From the NCBI GenBank assembly GCA_944381555.1, contig CALWLL010000021.1, positions 1-64,000 on the forward strand: DNA of 64,000 nt, written 5' to 3'. The position numbers were made by a program, and so were the translations under genes. The notes under the pieces were generated by a model that saw only the letters and a program-made list of their open reading frames with translations, did no database searches and was not told the origin of the DNA. Source of the stretch: an uncultured Agathobacter sp. GTDB lineage: Bacteria; Bacillota; Clostridia; Lachnospirales; Lachnospiraceae. Shown one piece after another: positions 25,460-34,152 of this stretch. The first letter of the stretch is position 1, and every line of letters starts with the position of its first letter.

Positions 25460-27886
25460 TCAGCCTGCTATTTCTTCTGCATACCGCACCGTTTCCATAG
25501 CGTCCTTTGCATATTTATCCGCACCGATTTTGTCTGCGTATTCCTGTGTCAGTACTGCTCCGCCAACAACAATTTTGCACCAGGGCGCGCGAAGCCTCAA
25601 CTGTTTTATCGTTTCTTCCATAGCTGGAACTGTAGTTGTCATAAGCGCGCTTAGTCCCGCAAGCGGCGCATGCAGCTTTACAACCGTTTCCACTATGCGC
25701 CAAGGCTCCACATCCTTGCCTAAGTCTACTACATCAAAACCGTAATTTTCCAATAACAGCTTTACGATATTTTTCCCGATGTCATGAATGTCTCCCTGTA
25801 CGGTTGCAATGACAAAAATGCCTTTTCCGGCAGATTTTTTCCCCTTTGAGGACAAAAACACCTTAATGCTTTCAAATGCACTCTTTGCAGCCTCTGCACT
25901 CATAAGAAGCTGCGGCAGATACATGGTTTTACTTTCATATCCCTGACCTACGACATTTAATGCCGGAATAATTTCATTCTGCACAATATCAAGAGGCTCT
26001 GTGCTTTTTAATAACTCTTTCGTGATTTCCCCTGCTTTATCTTTTAATCCGCTAATAACAGCCTTTTGAAGCTCAGACTTATATTCCTCCGCTGTTTTTG
26101 TGTTTCCTGACGGATTCATGCCTACCGGTTCCTTTACTGCCGTACCAAATATACCCGCTTTTTCGATATATTCCGTACAGTTTTCGTCCATGCCTTTTAA
26201 AGCCTTAAAGCTGTAATACGTCTTCATCATATCCGCAGAATACGGATTCATAATTGCCGCAGACAATCCGTTTTCTAATGCCAGAGCAAAAAATACTCCG
26301 TTTACTGCATCACGGTGCGGCAATCCAAAAGAAACATTCGATATGCCAAGCGATGTATGACATCCCAGCTTCCGTCTGATGTGATTAAGCGCTTCAAGCG
26401 TTACCATTGCAGACAAATTATCCGCACTGATGGTCATTGCCAGAGTATCAAAAATAATATCCTTCTTTTTAATTCCGTAATCTGAGGCTGTTTCTAAAAT
26501 TTTCTCTGCGATTGCGATTCTGCCTTCTGCATTTTCCGGGATTCCGTCCTCGTCAAGTGTGAGCGCAACGACCAGACCACCGTATTTTTTCACAAGCGGA
26601 AAAACTGCCTCCATACTTTCTTTTTTTCCGTTTACGGAATTAATCATCGCTTTTCCGTTATAGCGGCGAAGCGCTGCCTCCATAGCTGTCACATCCGAGG
26701 TATCTATCTGTAGCGGCAAATCTGTTACAGCCTGTAATCCGCAGACTGCATTTTTTAACATTTCTACTTCATCAATGTCCGGCAAGCCAACATTTACATC
26801 AAGGACGTGTACACCTTTTTCTTCCTGACTGATTCCTTCTGAAAGAATATAATCCATATCATTTTCCAAAAGCGCCTGTTTGAAACGCTTTTTTCCGGTG
26901 GGATTGATTCGTTCGCCAATGAGAACCGGTGAATCCTCAAATTTCAGCGCATGCGTGTAAGAAGATACTACCGTGATATTTTTCTCTGTAACCGGGCATG
27001 GTACAAACCCATATGTTTTTTGGGTAAGCGTTCTGATATATTCCGGCGTAGTGCCGCAGCAGCCGCCTGCAATACGCACACCTTTTTGAATCAGTTCCGC
27101 GATATCCTCTGCAAATTCCTCCGGCATTACGTCAAACCGCGTTTGACCGTTTTCGAGCTTCGGCAGTCCCGCATTTGGCTTTAAAATCACGGGAATGGAA
27201 GCATTGCATAGAAGTTCTTCCACAACCCCCTTTAGCTGTTTAGGACCAAGAGAACAGTTCGCACCAATCGCGTCCGCCCCCATTCCTTCTGCTAAGGCCA
27301 CCATAGCGGCTGGAGATGCACCTGTCATAAGTTTGCCGTCTTCTCCATAGGCATTGGACACAATCACCGGAAGGTCACTGTTTTCCTTTGCCGCAAGTAA
27401 GGCCGCCTTTGTCTCATAGCTGTCATTCATAGTCTCAATAAAAATGAGATCCGCGCCATATTTCACACCCAGTTTTACTGTTCTGGCAAAAATCGAAACC
27501 GCATCTTCAAAATCCAAATCTCCAAGAGGTTTTAACAGTTTTCCCGTAGGACCAATGTCAAGCGCGATAAATTTTTCCTGTTTCTTATCGCCTATCTCTG
27601 CACTGCTTTGTTCCCTGGCTGCTTTGGCATTTTCAAAAGCAGCTTTGACAAGAGTTTCTAATTCCTCCTGACGAAATTTAAGTATATTTGCACCGAAGGT
27701 ATTGGTACAAACCACATGACTGCCCGCATTATAATACTCCTTATGTATTCTGGTAATTATCTCCGGATGGCTGATGTTCCAGCTTTCCGGGTATTCGCCG
27801 GGTTTTAGGCCATTCGCCTGAAGCAGCGTTCCCATTCCTCCATCCAGATAAACGATATTGTTTTTTAAAAATTCTCTGAAAGTCAT
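25460..27886 (-). CDS. metH: Cobalamin-dependent methionine synthase, lacking the activation domain
   Basis: 808 residues in three modules: homocysteine-binding zinc barrel 1-290 (GANCS Cys about 211 and GGCCGTTP Cys pair about 276-277), pterin (methyl-THF) barrel about 310-570 (VLIGERINPTGKKRFK), and cap plus B12-binding domain about 590-808 with the axial His in VQGDIHDIGKNIV (about 701). It transfers the methyl of methyl-tetrahydrofolate to homocysteine. The fourth, AdoMet-binding reactivation domain of classical 1,200-residue MetH is not part of this chain; it is encoded by the preceding gene. The ATG overlaps that gene's stop by one base (TGATG). Confidence 0.94.
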   Translation of the reverse strand: MTFREFLKNNIVYLDGGMGTLLQANGLKPGEYPESWNISHPEIITRIHKEYYNAGSHVVCTNTFGANILKFRQEELETLVKAAFENAKAAREQSSAEIGDKKQEKFIALDIGPTGKLLKPLGDLDFEDAVSIFARTVKLGVKYGADLIFIETMNDSYETKAALLAAKENSDLPVIVSNAYGEDGKLMTGASPAAMVALAEGMGADAIGANCSLGPKQLKGVVEELLCNASIPVILKPNAGLPKLENGQTRFDVMPEEFAEDIAELIQKGVRIAGGCCGTTPEYIRTLTQKTYGFVPCPVTEKNITVVSSYTHALKFEDSPVLIGERINPTGKKRFKQALLENDMDYILSEGISQEEKGVHVLDVNVGLPDIDEVEMLKNAVCGLQAVTDLPLQIDTSDVTAMEAALRRYNGKAMINSVNGKKESMEAVFPLVKKYGGLVVALTLDEDGIPENAEGRIAIAEKILETASDYGIKKKDIIFDTLAMTISADNLSAMVTLEALNHIRRKLGCHTSLGISNVSFGLPHRDAVNGVFFALALENGLSAAIMNPYSADMMKTYYSFKALKGMDENCTEYIEKAGIFGTAVKEPVGMNPSGNTKTAEEYKSELQKAVISGLKDKAGEITKELLKSTEPLDIVQNEIIPALNVVGQGYESKTMYLPQLLMSAEAAKSAFESIKVFLSSKGKKSAGKGIFVIATVQGDIHDIGKNIVKLLLENYGFDVVDLGKDVEPWRIVETVVKLHAPLAGLSALMTTTVPAMEETIKQLRLRAPWCKIVVGGAVLTQEYADKIGADKYAKDAMETVRYAEEIAG

Positions 27887-28584
27887 CACACACCTCTATA
27901 TGCACAATCTGTTTTCATACAGGCAGCACATTTGTTCATTTCTCTTTTTCCCTTCACGGTCTTATAAGCTTCATCTTCTTCATCTATCCCATCTTCTGTC
28001 AGTCCCAAAAAGGCAGTTACTGATTTTGACGGCGACATAAGCAGACTATCATTTAATGAAAGACCTATTTTCTTGGAACACTCCAGAATCTGAAACAATT
28101 CCCTCTGCACCGCAAGAGGCACGTCTCCATACCCCGGGCTAAAACGCGGTTTTGTTCTTTTTCGCTTTTCATCTGCTATATCCTTGCAAAAAGCATCGCA
28201 CAATGCCTCGATGCGTTCTGCCCCGATTGCCTGAAACATCAATGCTTTAGACGGTGAGATGTGTCCGTACTTTGTTATAAGACGGTCTATTTCCACCCCC
28301 AGAGTGGCGGCAAAAACAATTACGGTTTTGCAGTCCTTTAAATTCTTAGCAAGATTTTGGGAATACAGCGTAAAACTTCCAAAATCACACGTTTCCTCCG
28401 CTATGGTAATCGGTAATTCCCGATAGCATACTTTATAAGCCAGCTTATCTTTCACTTCCTCTATACAGGCGCGCAAAAGCCGTAAGAGTTTTGCATCTTC
28501 ACTCTTACAGCCGGCATATCTTAAAATTTCTTTTTCACAAAACGGGGGCGCCTCATAAGACTTCGTTAAAATCATTTCATTCAT
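27886..28584 (-). CDS. Stand-alone MetH reactivation (AdoMet-binding) domain
   Basis: 232 residues. It resembles the C-terminal activation domain of MetH: DCKTVIVFAATLGVEIDRLI, AIGAERIEALCDAF and the AdoMet-binding RFSPGYGDVPLAVQ, followed by SLLMSPSKSVTAFLGL. It should reductively methylate cob(II)alamin on the three-domain MetH with AdoMet and an electron donor. The C-terminus adds a cysteine cluster (CAACMKTDC, five Cys in the last 15 residues) that could bind iron or zinc. Overlaps metF by 4 bases and metH by 1. Confidence 0.88.
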   Translation of the reverse strand: MNEMILTKSYEAPPFCEKEILRYAGCKSEDAKLLRLLRACIEEVKDKLAYKVCYRELPITIAEETCDFGSFTLYSQNLAKNLKDCKTVIVFAATLGVEIDRLITKYGHISPSKALMFQAIGAERIEALCDAFCKDIADEKRKRTKPRFSPGYGDVPLAVQRELFQILECSKKIGLSLNDSLLMSPSKSVTAFLGLTEDGIDEEDEAYKTVKGKREMNKCAACMKTDCAYRGV

Positions 28585-29459
28585 TTTCCTAAAATATCAG
28601 ACAGATTGCTTTGGATTTTTTCAGCCACATCAGGCTTATTCATGGAATACACATGAACATTGGTTATACTATTTGCATACAAGTCAATAATCTGGTCTGT
28701 CGCATATGCAATTCCTGCCTGCCTCATAGCCGCCGGATCTGATCCGAATTTGTCTGCAATACTCTTAAATCTCTGTGGCATAAAAGAACCAGAGAGCTTA
28801 ACGGCTCTCTCTATCTGTTTTACGTTTGTAATAGGCATAATTCCCGGAATAACAGGAACCGTAATACCTGCTTCACGGATTTTATATAAGAAATTATAGA
28901 AAAGATTATTGTCGAAAAACATCTGCGTTGTGAGAAAATCACAGCCCGCATCTACCTTTTCCTTAAGTCTTTTAATATCATCCTTCTGGTTTGCACTTTC
29001 AGGATGTACCTCAGGATAGCAGGCTCCTCCAATACAGAAATCTGCATCTGCTGACTTAAGTTCTGTGATCAGTTCAATCGCATGTTTATAGTCCCAGTGA
29101 CTTCTGTCCGCATCCTCAAGTCCCGCAGGGATATCTCCTCTTAATGCCATAACATTTTCAATTCCCGCTGCTTTGATTTCGCAAATTTTCTGCCTTACCA
29201 TTTCTTTGCTTGAAGAAACACAGGTAAGATGCGCCAAAGTCGGCACACCATACAATTTGTTTATGTTTTGTGCAATATCAAGCGTATATTTGCTGGTTCC
29301 GCCTCCCGCACCGTATGTAACGCTCATAAAAGCCGGACGAAGTTTTGCAATCTCCTCCGTTGCACTTTTTACACTTTCAAAGTTTGTTTCTGTTTTTGGC
29401 GGAAAAACCTCAAAAGATAATGAGAGCTTCTCTTGAATAAGTAAATCAATAATCTTCAT
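28581..29459 (-). CDS. metF: Methylenetetrahydrofolate reductase
   Basis: 292 residues of the MetF TIM barrel: LSFEVFPPKTETN with the proton-donor Glu, MSVTYGAGGGTSKYT, ALRGDIP, GGACYPEVHPES (which contacts flavin) and FLTTQMFFDN. It reduces methylene-THF to methyl-THF, the methyl donor for the methionine synthase encoded next. First gene of a three-gene operon. Chain length is that of the short bacterial form without a regulatory domain. A sigma-A promoter lies 36 bp upstream; I see no S-box or cobalamin riboswitch in the short leader. Confidence 0.95.
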   Translation of the reverse strand: MKIIDLLIQEKLSLSFEVFPPKTETNFESVKSATEEIAKLRPAFMSVTYGAGGGTSKYTLDIAQNINKLYGVPTLAHLTCVSSSKEMVRQKICEIKAAGIENVMALRGDIPAGLEDADRSHWDYKHAIELITELKSADADFCIGGACYPEVHPESANQKDDIKRLKEKVDAGCDFLTTQMFFDNNLFYNFLYKIREAGITVPVIPGIMPITNVKQIERAVKLSGSFMPQRFKSIADKFGSDPAAMRQAGIAYATDQIIDLYANSITNVHVYSMNKPDVAEKIQSNLSDILGK

Positions 29460-29494
29460 CTTCCCATTGTGCCTCTCTAAAATAAGATAGTTTT

Positions 29495-29522
29495 ATTATA
29501 CTGAATTTTGTGATGTTTTCAA
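29495..29522 (-). promoter_or_regulatory. Sigma-A promoter of the metF operon
   Basis: TTGAAA (29517-29522) and TATAAT (29495-29500) spaced 16 bp on the minus strand, with the leader of about 30 nt before the metF ATG containing an AGAGAGG site. Confidence 0.75.
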
Positions 29523-29528
29523 TGAATT

Positions 29529-30401
29529 TTATACTCTTTCTGTTAATTCAAACTCCCTTATATGCTTTTTAAAAAACTCATAATATGCCCTTACATTTTC
29601 CAGTTCTGTCCAACGTTTTACATCCACCGGTTCTTCATCTAAGTCATAAATCTTTGCACCCTTTATGGAAAGCAAAAACGGTGAGTGTGTGGCAATGATA
29701 AACTGGCATCCAAAGAATCTTACGGAATCTTCCAAAAACCGCAGAAGTTCCTGCTGGCGCTCCGGTGATAAGCTGTTTTCCGGTTCGTCAAGAAGATACA
29801 GCCCGTTTTCCTTTATCTTTTCGGAAAAATACATAAACGCACTCTCCCCATTGGAATGCTCTCTTATATTGTCTGCCAGATTCTTTCGAACAAATTTGGA
29901 TTGTGTTTTACTGCGGGCCAGATTTACCTTCTTTAACTGCTCGTAATCATCAATGGAGGTCATCTTAAAACCGGAATATTTTGCTTCCAGATAATCTTTA
30001 AACAATTCTTCCCTCTTTTGGTCGATTCCGTTATTGATGCTTCGCAGATTCAGCATAAAATCAAAGACATCATCGCTTGTGATAATCCGGCTGTGCTTTG
30101 GTATCTTTTGCCGCACTTCGTATGCGCACATTCTGGTATAGTCTTCAAAAAAATTGGAACGGTTATAAAGCGTATCCCTTTCCAGTTTCAATTTTTCTGC
30201 AATCACGTTTAATGCTGTTGTTTTTCCCGAACCGTTTCCTCCATAAAGAATGGTAACCGGTACAAAATCAAGCATACGAAGTCCATGCTTAGACACAGTA
30301 AGAAACGGATAAAAGCTGTCGTAACAGGTTCTTGTTATTTCGTTTAAAAACAGTTCCTCCCTTAAGATATCCGGAAACTCAAAATGAGATAGGTAAATCA
30401 T
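29529..30401 (-). CDS. ABC/AAA-type ATPase, downstream partner of the barnase-like gene
   Basis: 290 residues. Walker A LYGGNGSGKTTAL at about 53-65, a lid of about 110 residues, signature-like HSNGESAFMYF, Walker B LYLLDEPENSLSPERQ and switch His FIIATHSPFLLS. This is the compact AAA_21 type found as free-standing ATPases in Firmicutes; no membrane partner or nuclease domain is present in the chain. It starts 17 bp after the stop of the lipoprotein gene, so the two are probably one transcript. The function is unknown; such ATPases work in DNA/RNA-linked or defence processes. Confidence 0.75.
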   Translation of the reverse strand: MIYLSHFEFPDILREELFLNEITRTCYDSFYPFLTVSKHGLRMLDFVPVTILYGGNGSGKTTALNVIAEKLKLERDTLYNRSNFFEDYTRMCAYEVRQKIPKHSRIITSDDVFDFMLNLRSINNGIDQKREELFKDYLEAKYSGFKMTSIDDYEQLKKVNLARSKTQSKFVRKNLADNIREHSNGESAFMYFSEKIKENGLYLLDEPENSLSPERQQELLRFLEDSVRFFGCQFIIATHSPFLLSIKGAKIYDLDEEPVDVKRWTELENVRAYYEFFKKHIREFELTERV

Positions 30402-30418
30402 TGTTTCTCCCCTAACAC

Positions 30419-31375
30419 TTATTCTGAAAATGATTTATAAGCTGTCGGCACATACGGCGTTGGATTATAATTGGTCTTACTGCTGAGTTCGCCGCCTCCG
30501 GTAATATTACCGAACACTTCTCCCCAGCCGCCGTAATAATTTAGATATTCACGGAAATCATTGTAATGATTATGCGTGTAGAAAACGTATATCTCATCCT
30601 GTTCATACGTTCCGTTTCCGTTTAAATCCTGACGAGCATAAACCAGTCTTGCAGCACCCCGGATAATGGTATTCCCATTATTATATATCCTTTTGGTATA
30701 TCCGGGCGTTTCTGTTCCTGTAGTTCCGATGTCCATCTCATAATAGCGCAGTTCTCCGCCACAGCCGGAGATATTCGGAAGCTCCGGTTCATAAGGATAT
30801 TTTGTCGTATTTCCAATAAAGTAAGAGTGGTTTAACCGAAGGTATTCTCCCCAGATACTATCCTTTGGAGTGCCTCTCTTTTTAGAAGTATAATTTGCCG
30901 GTAAATTGTCAGAAGAACCACCAAACGCATACATATATGCCGCAACCTCTTCTAACGTGATATAGCCGCCGCCCTTATAGATACGCATAACCTCTTTTCC
31001 ATATGCATCTACAACAACATAGGTGTTTCCATCATCCAGATAGTAGGAATCTGTATTACGGACATATTTACCATCCTCCATCGGACGATGCTCAGCTTCC
31101 TCTGCATACTGTCCCGGAACATCCAGTGAGCCGGATAAAAATCCATGCTCAGAACGGTAAAGTGCATCCTCAAGGCTGGTAGCCGGTTCATAATCTGCAT
31201 AAAATTCCTCGGCAGACATCCCGACATACGGGTCAGATGCCGGAACTTCATTTTCTTTCGATATTTCCGTATTTTCCGAGTTGTCTAAATTATCCGTCGT
31301 ACACCCGGTAAATGTAATGCAAAGAAGAATTATAAAGGCAAGAAGCCATTTATAAAGAATTGATTTTTGTTTCAT
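30419..31375 (-). CDS. Exported lipoprotein with barnase-like (RNase N1 family) domain
   Basis: 318 residues, lipobox ITFTGC with Cys at about 25, an acidic linker, then a C-terminal domain from about 135 that lines up with barnase. EVAAYMYAF..LPANYTSK matches barnase VADYLQTYHKLPDNYITK. YYEMDI (Glu 213) matches the general-base segment EADI, ARLVY (Arg 243) matches RILY, and YTHNHYNDF (His 270) matches KTTDHYQTF. All three catalytic residues are thus conserved in order. A D-x-N-x-N-G loop (250-255) inserted before the histidine could bind calcium. It would cleave RNA outside the cell. No barstar-like gene is nearby. The ATPase gene follows after 17 bp. Confidence 0.72.
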   Translation of the reverse strand: MKQKSILYKWLLAFIILLCITFTGCTTDNLDNSENTEISKENEVPASDPYVGMSAEEFYADYEPATSLEDALYRSEHGFLSGSLDVPGQYAEEAEHRPMEDGKYVRNTDSYYLDDGNTYVVVDAYGKEVMRIYKGGGYITLEEVAAYMYAFGGSSDNLPANYTSKKRGTPKDSIWGEYLRLNHSYFIGNTTKYPYEPELPNISGCGGELRYYEMDIGTTGTETPGYTKRIYNNGNTIIRGAARLVYARQDLNGNGTYEQDEIYVFYTHNHYNDFREYLNYYGGWGEVFGNITGGGELSSKTNYNPTPYVPTAYKSFSE

Positions 31376-31437
31376 TGATTTCTCCCCTAATTAAAATATT
31401 GTTGTATGTTTTATAATGACATTTTTTACATCAATAG

Positions 31438-33855
31438 TCAAATAGATGTTCTGCGGAAGTTTTCTGCAAATCCGGCAAGCAGATGTCCGATTCCTTTAAA
31501 CGTATGCCCATTGGCAATCTCCGTTATGGCATGTACCATTTTCATATTTACTTTTCCTCCCGTCATACGGGATACCGCACGGATTGGCATATTATAGATA
31601 AATAGAAGCGTCATATCTGTCTCGCCCTTTTTTATGCTCTTTTCCAACATATCCGTTAATATCCGGTATACGATTCTTGCCACTACACCTTTCGCATAGT
31701 AGAACTGGCAAAAAGCGTCGTTAATGCCGATTTCTCCGCTCCAGCCGCCCGAAGGAAGCGCTTTATTGTAAAGTTTTTCAAATTCGTTATCTTTTACGTT
31801 AGCAACATCTCCTTTAAAGTAGCTTGGAAGACTCTCTTTACTGTATCCGCCTTCCTCAACGGTTCCCCTTACCATAACCTCTGCCTCAAGCTCTATATTG
31901 TCCGCATTTCTTCCAATCATCAGATGGTAGGCTCCGCTCTCGGTTTCCCAGGTATTTGTACGGACGTCATAAAAACGAAATGCTTTATCATCCAGAGGAA
32001 TCACTACCTCTTTTTCTTCACCAGTTTTTAATTGCACACGTTTAAAGCCTTTCAATTCCTTTGCGGGGCGGAAAACGGTGTCTGATTGCTTTCCGATATA
32101 AAGCTGCGGAATTTCTACACCATCCCGATTGCCTGTATTCTTAACGGTAAACCTTACTTCTTTATCCGAAGCAGACAAATTACTGTATGAAAAAGTGGTA
32201 TAGCTAAGTCCGTAGCCAAACGGATAAGCCACCTCTTTTTGCACTGTCGTATAATACCGGTACCCTACATACAGGCTTTCGCGATACTCACTGGTACGCT
32301 CCTTACCCGGGAAATAGGCCCAAGCGGGCGTATCTTCATACCGGACGGGATAAGTTTCACTCAGTCTTCCCGATGGACATACCTCTCCGGTTAATACACG
32401 AATCATGGCAGAGGCTCCCGCCTGACCGCCCAGATATCCATGAACAATTGCTTTTACCTTATTTGCCCAAGGCATTTCTACCGGAGAGCCTGCGGATAGG
32501 ATAACAACTACATTTTCATACTTTTCTGCTAATGTATCGATAAGTACTTCCTGTGCCTCTGGCATCTTCATGTGGGTGCGGTCTGCCCCCTCTGCTTCAC
32601 TGACTTCATCAAGACCTGCGAACACGAGTACAACTTCGGCATCCGCTGCTGTCTTTACCGCTTCTTCTGCCAGCTTCGTATCTAAGCCCGCATTGCGAAG
32701 ATATCCCTGTGCATATCCTGTCATATGTAATCCGCTGCTTTTCATACAATCTAAGATACATTCCGGGGTTTTAACAGGATTTACAAGAGACGACCCAGCC
32801 CCTTGATATCTTGGTATTTTTGCAAAATCACCAATGACTGCCACCCTGGCATTGGCTTTTAGCGGAAGAATATCTCCTTCATTTTTCAAAAGTACAATCC
32901 CTTCCTCTGCTGCTTTTCTTGCAAGCGCATGATGCTTTTCAATATCAAAAGCTGTACTATCTGTCTGTCCGGCAGCTTCACTTGCCATAAAAACTGCATC
33001 CAGCAGTTCATCCAGACGCTTGTCCAGTTCTTCCTCTGTTAGAACCCCTTCTGCAATCCCTTTTAATATTTCTTTTTGTCCTGTCTTGCCGGTTCCGGGC
33101 ATTTCCAGATGCGAACCGTTTTTTACACCCAATGCATGGTCGTTGCTTGCTCCCCAGTCTGAAACCACATAACCGTCAAATCCCCACTCATCCACCAGAA
33201 TATCCTGCAAAAGATGCTTATTCTCATTTGCATATACTCCGTTAATCTCATTGTAAGATGCCATAATGGACTTTGCTTTGCCCTCTTTTACTGCTATCTC
33301 AAAACCGGTAGTATAAATCTCGCGGAAGGTTCTTTCATCAACAACAGAATTCATCGCCATACGACGGGTTTCCTGACTATTCGCCGCAAAATGCTTCGGA
33401 CAGGCAAAGACGCCATAACTTTGAATCCCTCTGATATATGAAGCGGCCATCTTTCCCGCATGATACGGGTCTTCTGAAAAATATTCAAAATTACGTCCAC
33501 AGAGCGGGCTTCGCTTAATATTTAGTCCGGGGCCTAAAATCACCTGTACTCCCATGGCAATTGCCTCTTCCGCTAATGCCTTTCCGATTTCTTCTCCAAG
33601 CTGTTCATCCCAACTGTTGGCTACGGTCGCTGCCGTTGGAAAACAGGTTGCCGGAATGCTCTCCTCCAATCCCAGATGGTCTCCTGCACCCGGTTTTTGC
33701 GTTCTCATTCCATGCGGTCCATCCGACATCATTATGGACGGGATTCCATACTGCGGATAATCCACTGTCTCCCACTTATTCTTCCCCGACATCATCAAGG
33801 CCTTCTCTTCTATTGACATCCGCCTGATAATAGATTCATATTTTAAGCCCAACAT
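31438..33855 (-). CDS. GH3 beta-glucosidase family protein
   Basis: 805 residues from the ATG at 33855, 6 bases after AGGAGGG. Usual domain order: TIM barrel 1-300 with MSDGPHGM, KHFAANSQE and the nucleophile Asp at about 233 in VVSDWGA; alpha/beta sandwich about 330-540 (acid/base region near EAEGADRTHMKMP); fibronectin-III-like domain about 580-690 with YPFGYGLSYTTF. A C-terminal helical extension of about 110 residues (KMVHAITEIANGHTFKGIG) follows, seen in other Lachnospiraceae GH3 enzymes. No signal peptide, so it should act on imported beta-glucosides. Monocistronic. Confidence 0.92.
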   Translation of the reverse strand: MLGLKYESIIRRMSIEEKALMMSGKNKWETVDYPQYGIPSIMMSDGPHGMRTQKPGAGDHLGLEESIPATCFPTAATVANSWDEQLGEEIGKALAEEAIAMGVQVILGPGLNIKRSPLCGRNFEYFSEDPYHAGKMAASYIRGIQSYGVFACPKHFAANSQETRRMAMNSVVDERTFREIYTTGFEIAVKEGKAKSIMASYNEINGVYANENKHLLQDILVDEWGFDGYVVSDWGASNDHALGVKNGSHLEMPGTGKTGQKEILKGIAEGVLTEEELDKRLDELLDAVFMASEAAGQTDSTAFDIEKHHALARKAAEEGIVLLKNEGDILPLKANARVAVIGDFAKIPRYQGAGSSLVNPVKTPECILDCMKSSGLHMTGYAQGYLRNAGLDTKLAEEAVKTAADAEVVLVFAGLDEVSEAEGADRTHMKMPEAQEVLIDTLAEKYENVVVILSAGSPVEMPWANKVKAIVHGYLGGQAGASAMIRVLTGEVCPSGRLSETYPVRYEDTPAWAYFPGKERTSEYRESLYVGYRYYTTVQKEVAYPFGYGLSYTTFSYSNLSASDKEVRFTVKNTGNRDGVEIPQLYIGKQSDTVFRPAKELKGFKRVQLKTGEEKEVVIPLDDKAFRFYDVRTNTWETESGAYHLMIGRNADNIELEAEVMVRGTVEEGGYSKESLPSYFKGDVANVKDNEFEKLYNKALPSGGWSGEIGINDAFCQFYYAKGVVARIVYRILTDMLEKSIKKGETDMTLLFIYNMPIRAVSRMTGGKVNMKMVHAITEIANGHTFKGIGHLLAGFAENFRRTSI

Positions 33856-33886
33856 ATTTGCCCTCCTACAACAAATCATCAGAAAC

Positions 33887-34117
33887 CTATTCCGTTTCTA
33901 TCAGCCACTTTGCAATATCGTACACTTCAATTCCCTCATATGTGTATTTAGGATGCTTCGTCCTCGCAATAATCATCTTTGGACAGGCATCCTTAAAATA
34001 AAGAGTTATTATACACGTTGTAGCACATTCCCCGGCTGTAATCAAGAAGTCTTTCTCCACTACTCGTTTAACGTAAATTAAAGCAAGCCCCAATGCAAAA
34101 TGTTTATAGAGACACAT
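33887..34117 (-). CDS. Short hypothetical protein, possibly a remnant
   Basis: 76 codons. The C-terminal half ([20 protein letters not shown], then [17 protein letters not shown]) has coding character. The N-terminal half ([19 protein letters not shown]) does not, and I see no ribosome-binding site. Not recognised. It may be the 3' end of a lost gene. Confidence 0.3.
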   Translation of the reverse strand: MCLYKHFALGLALIYVKRVVEKDFLITAGECATTCIITLYFKDACPKMIIARTKHPKYTYEGIEVYDIAKWLIETE

Positions 34118-34152
34118 TGAGACAGGTCATATTCAATTGTGCATTCAGTTAC

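Noticed and set aside
29460..29528. SAM or cobalamin riboswitch before metF
   Set aside because: The leader is only about 30 nt after the -10 box, too short for either riboswitch.
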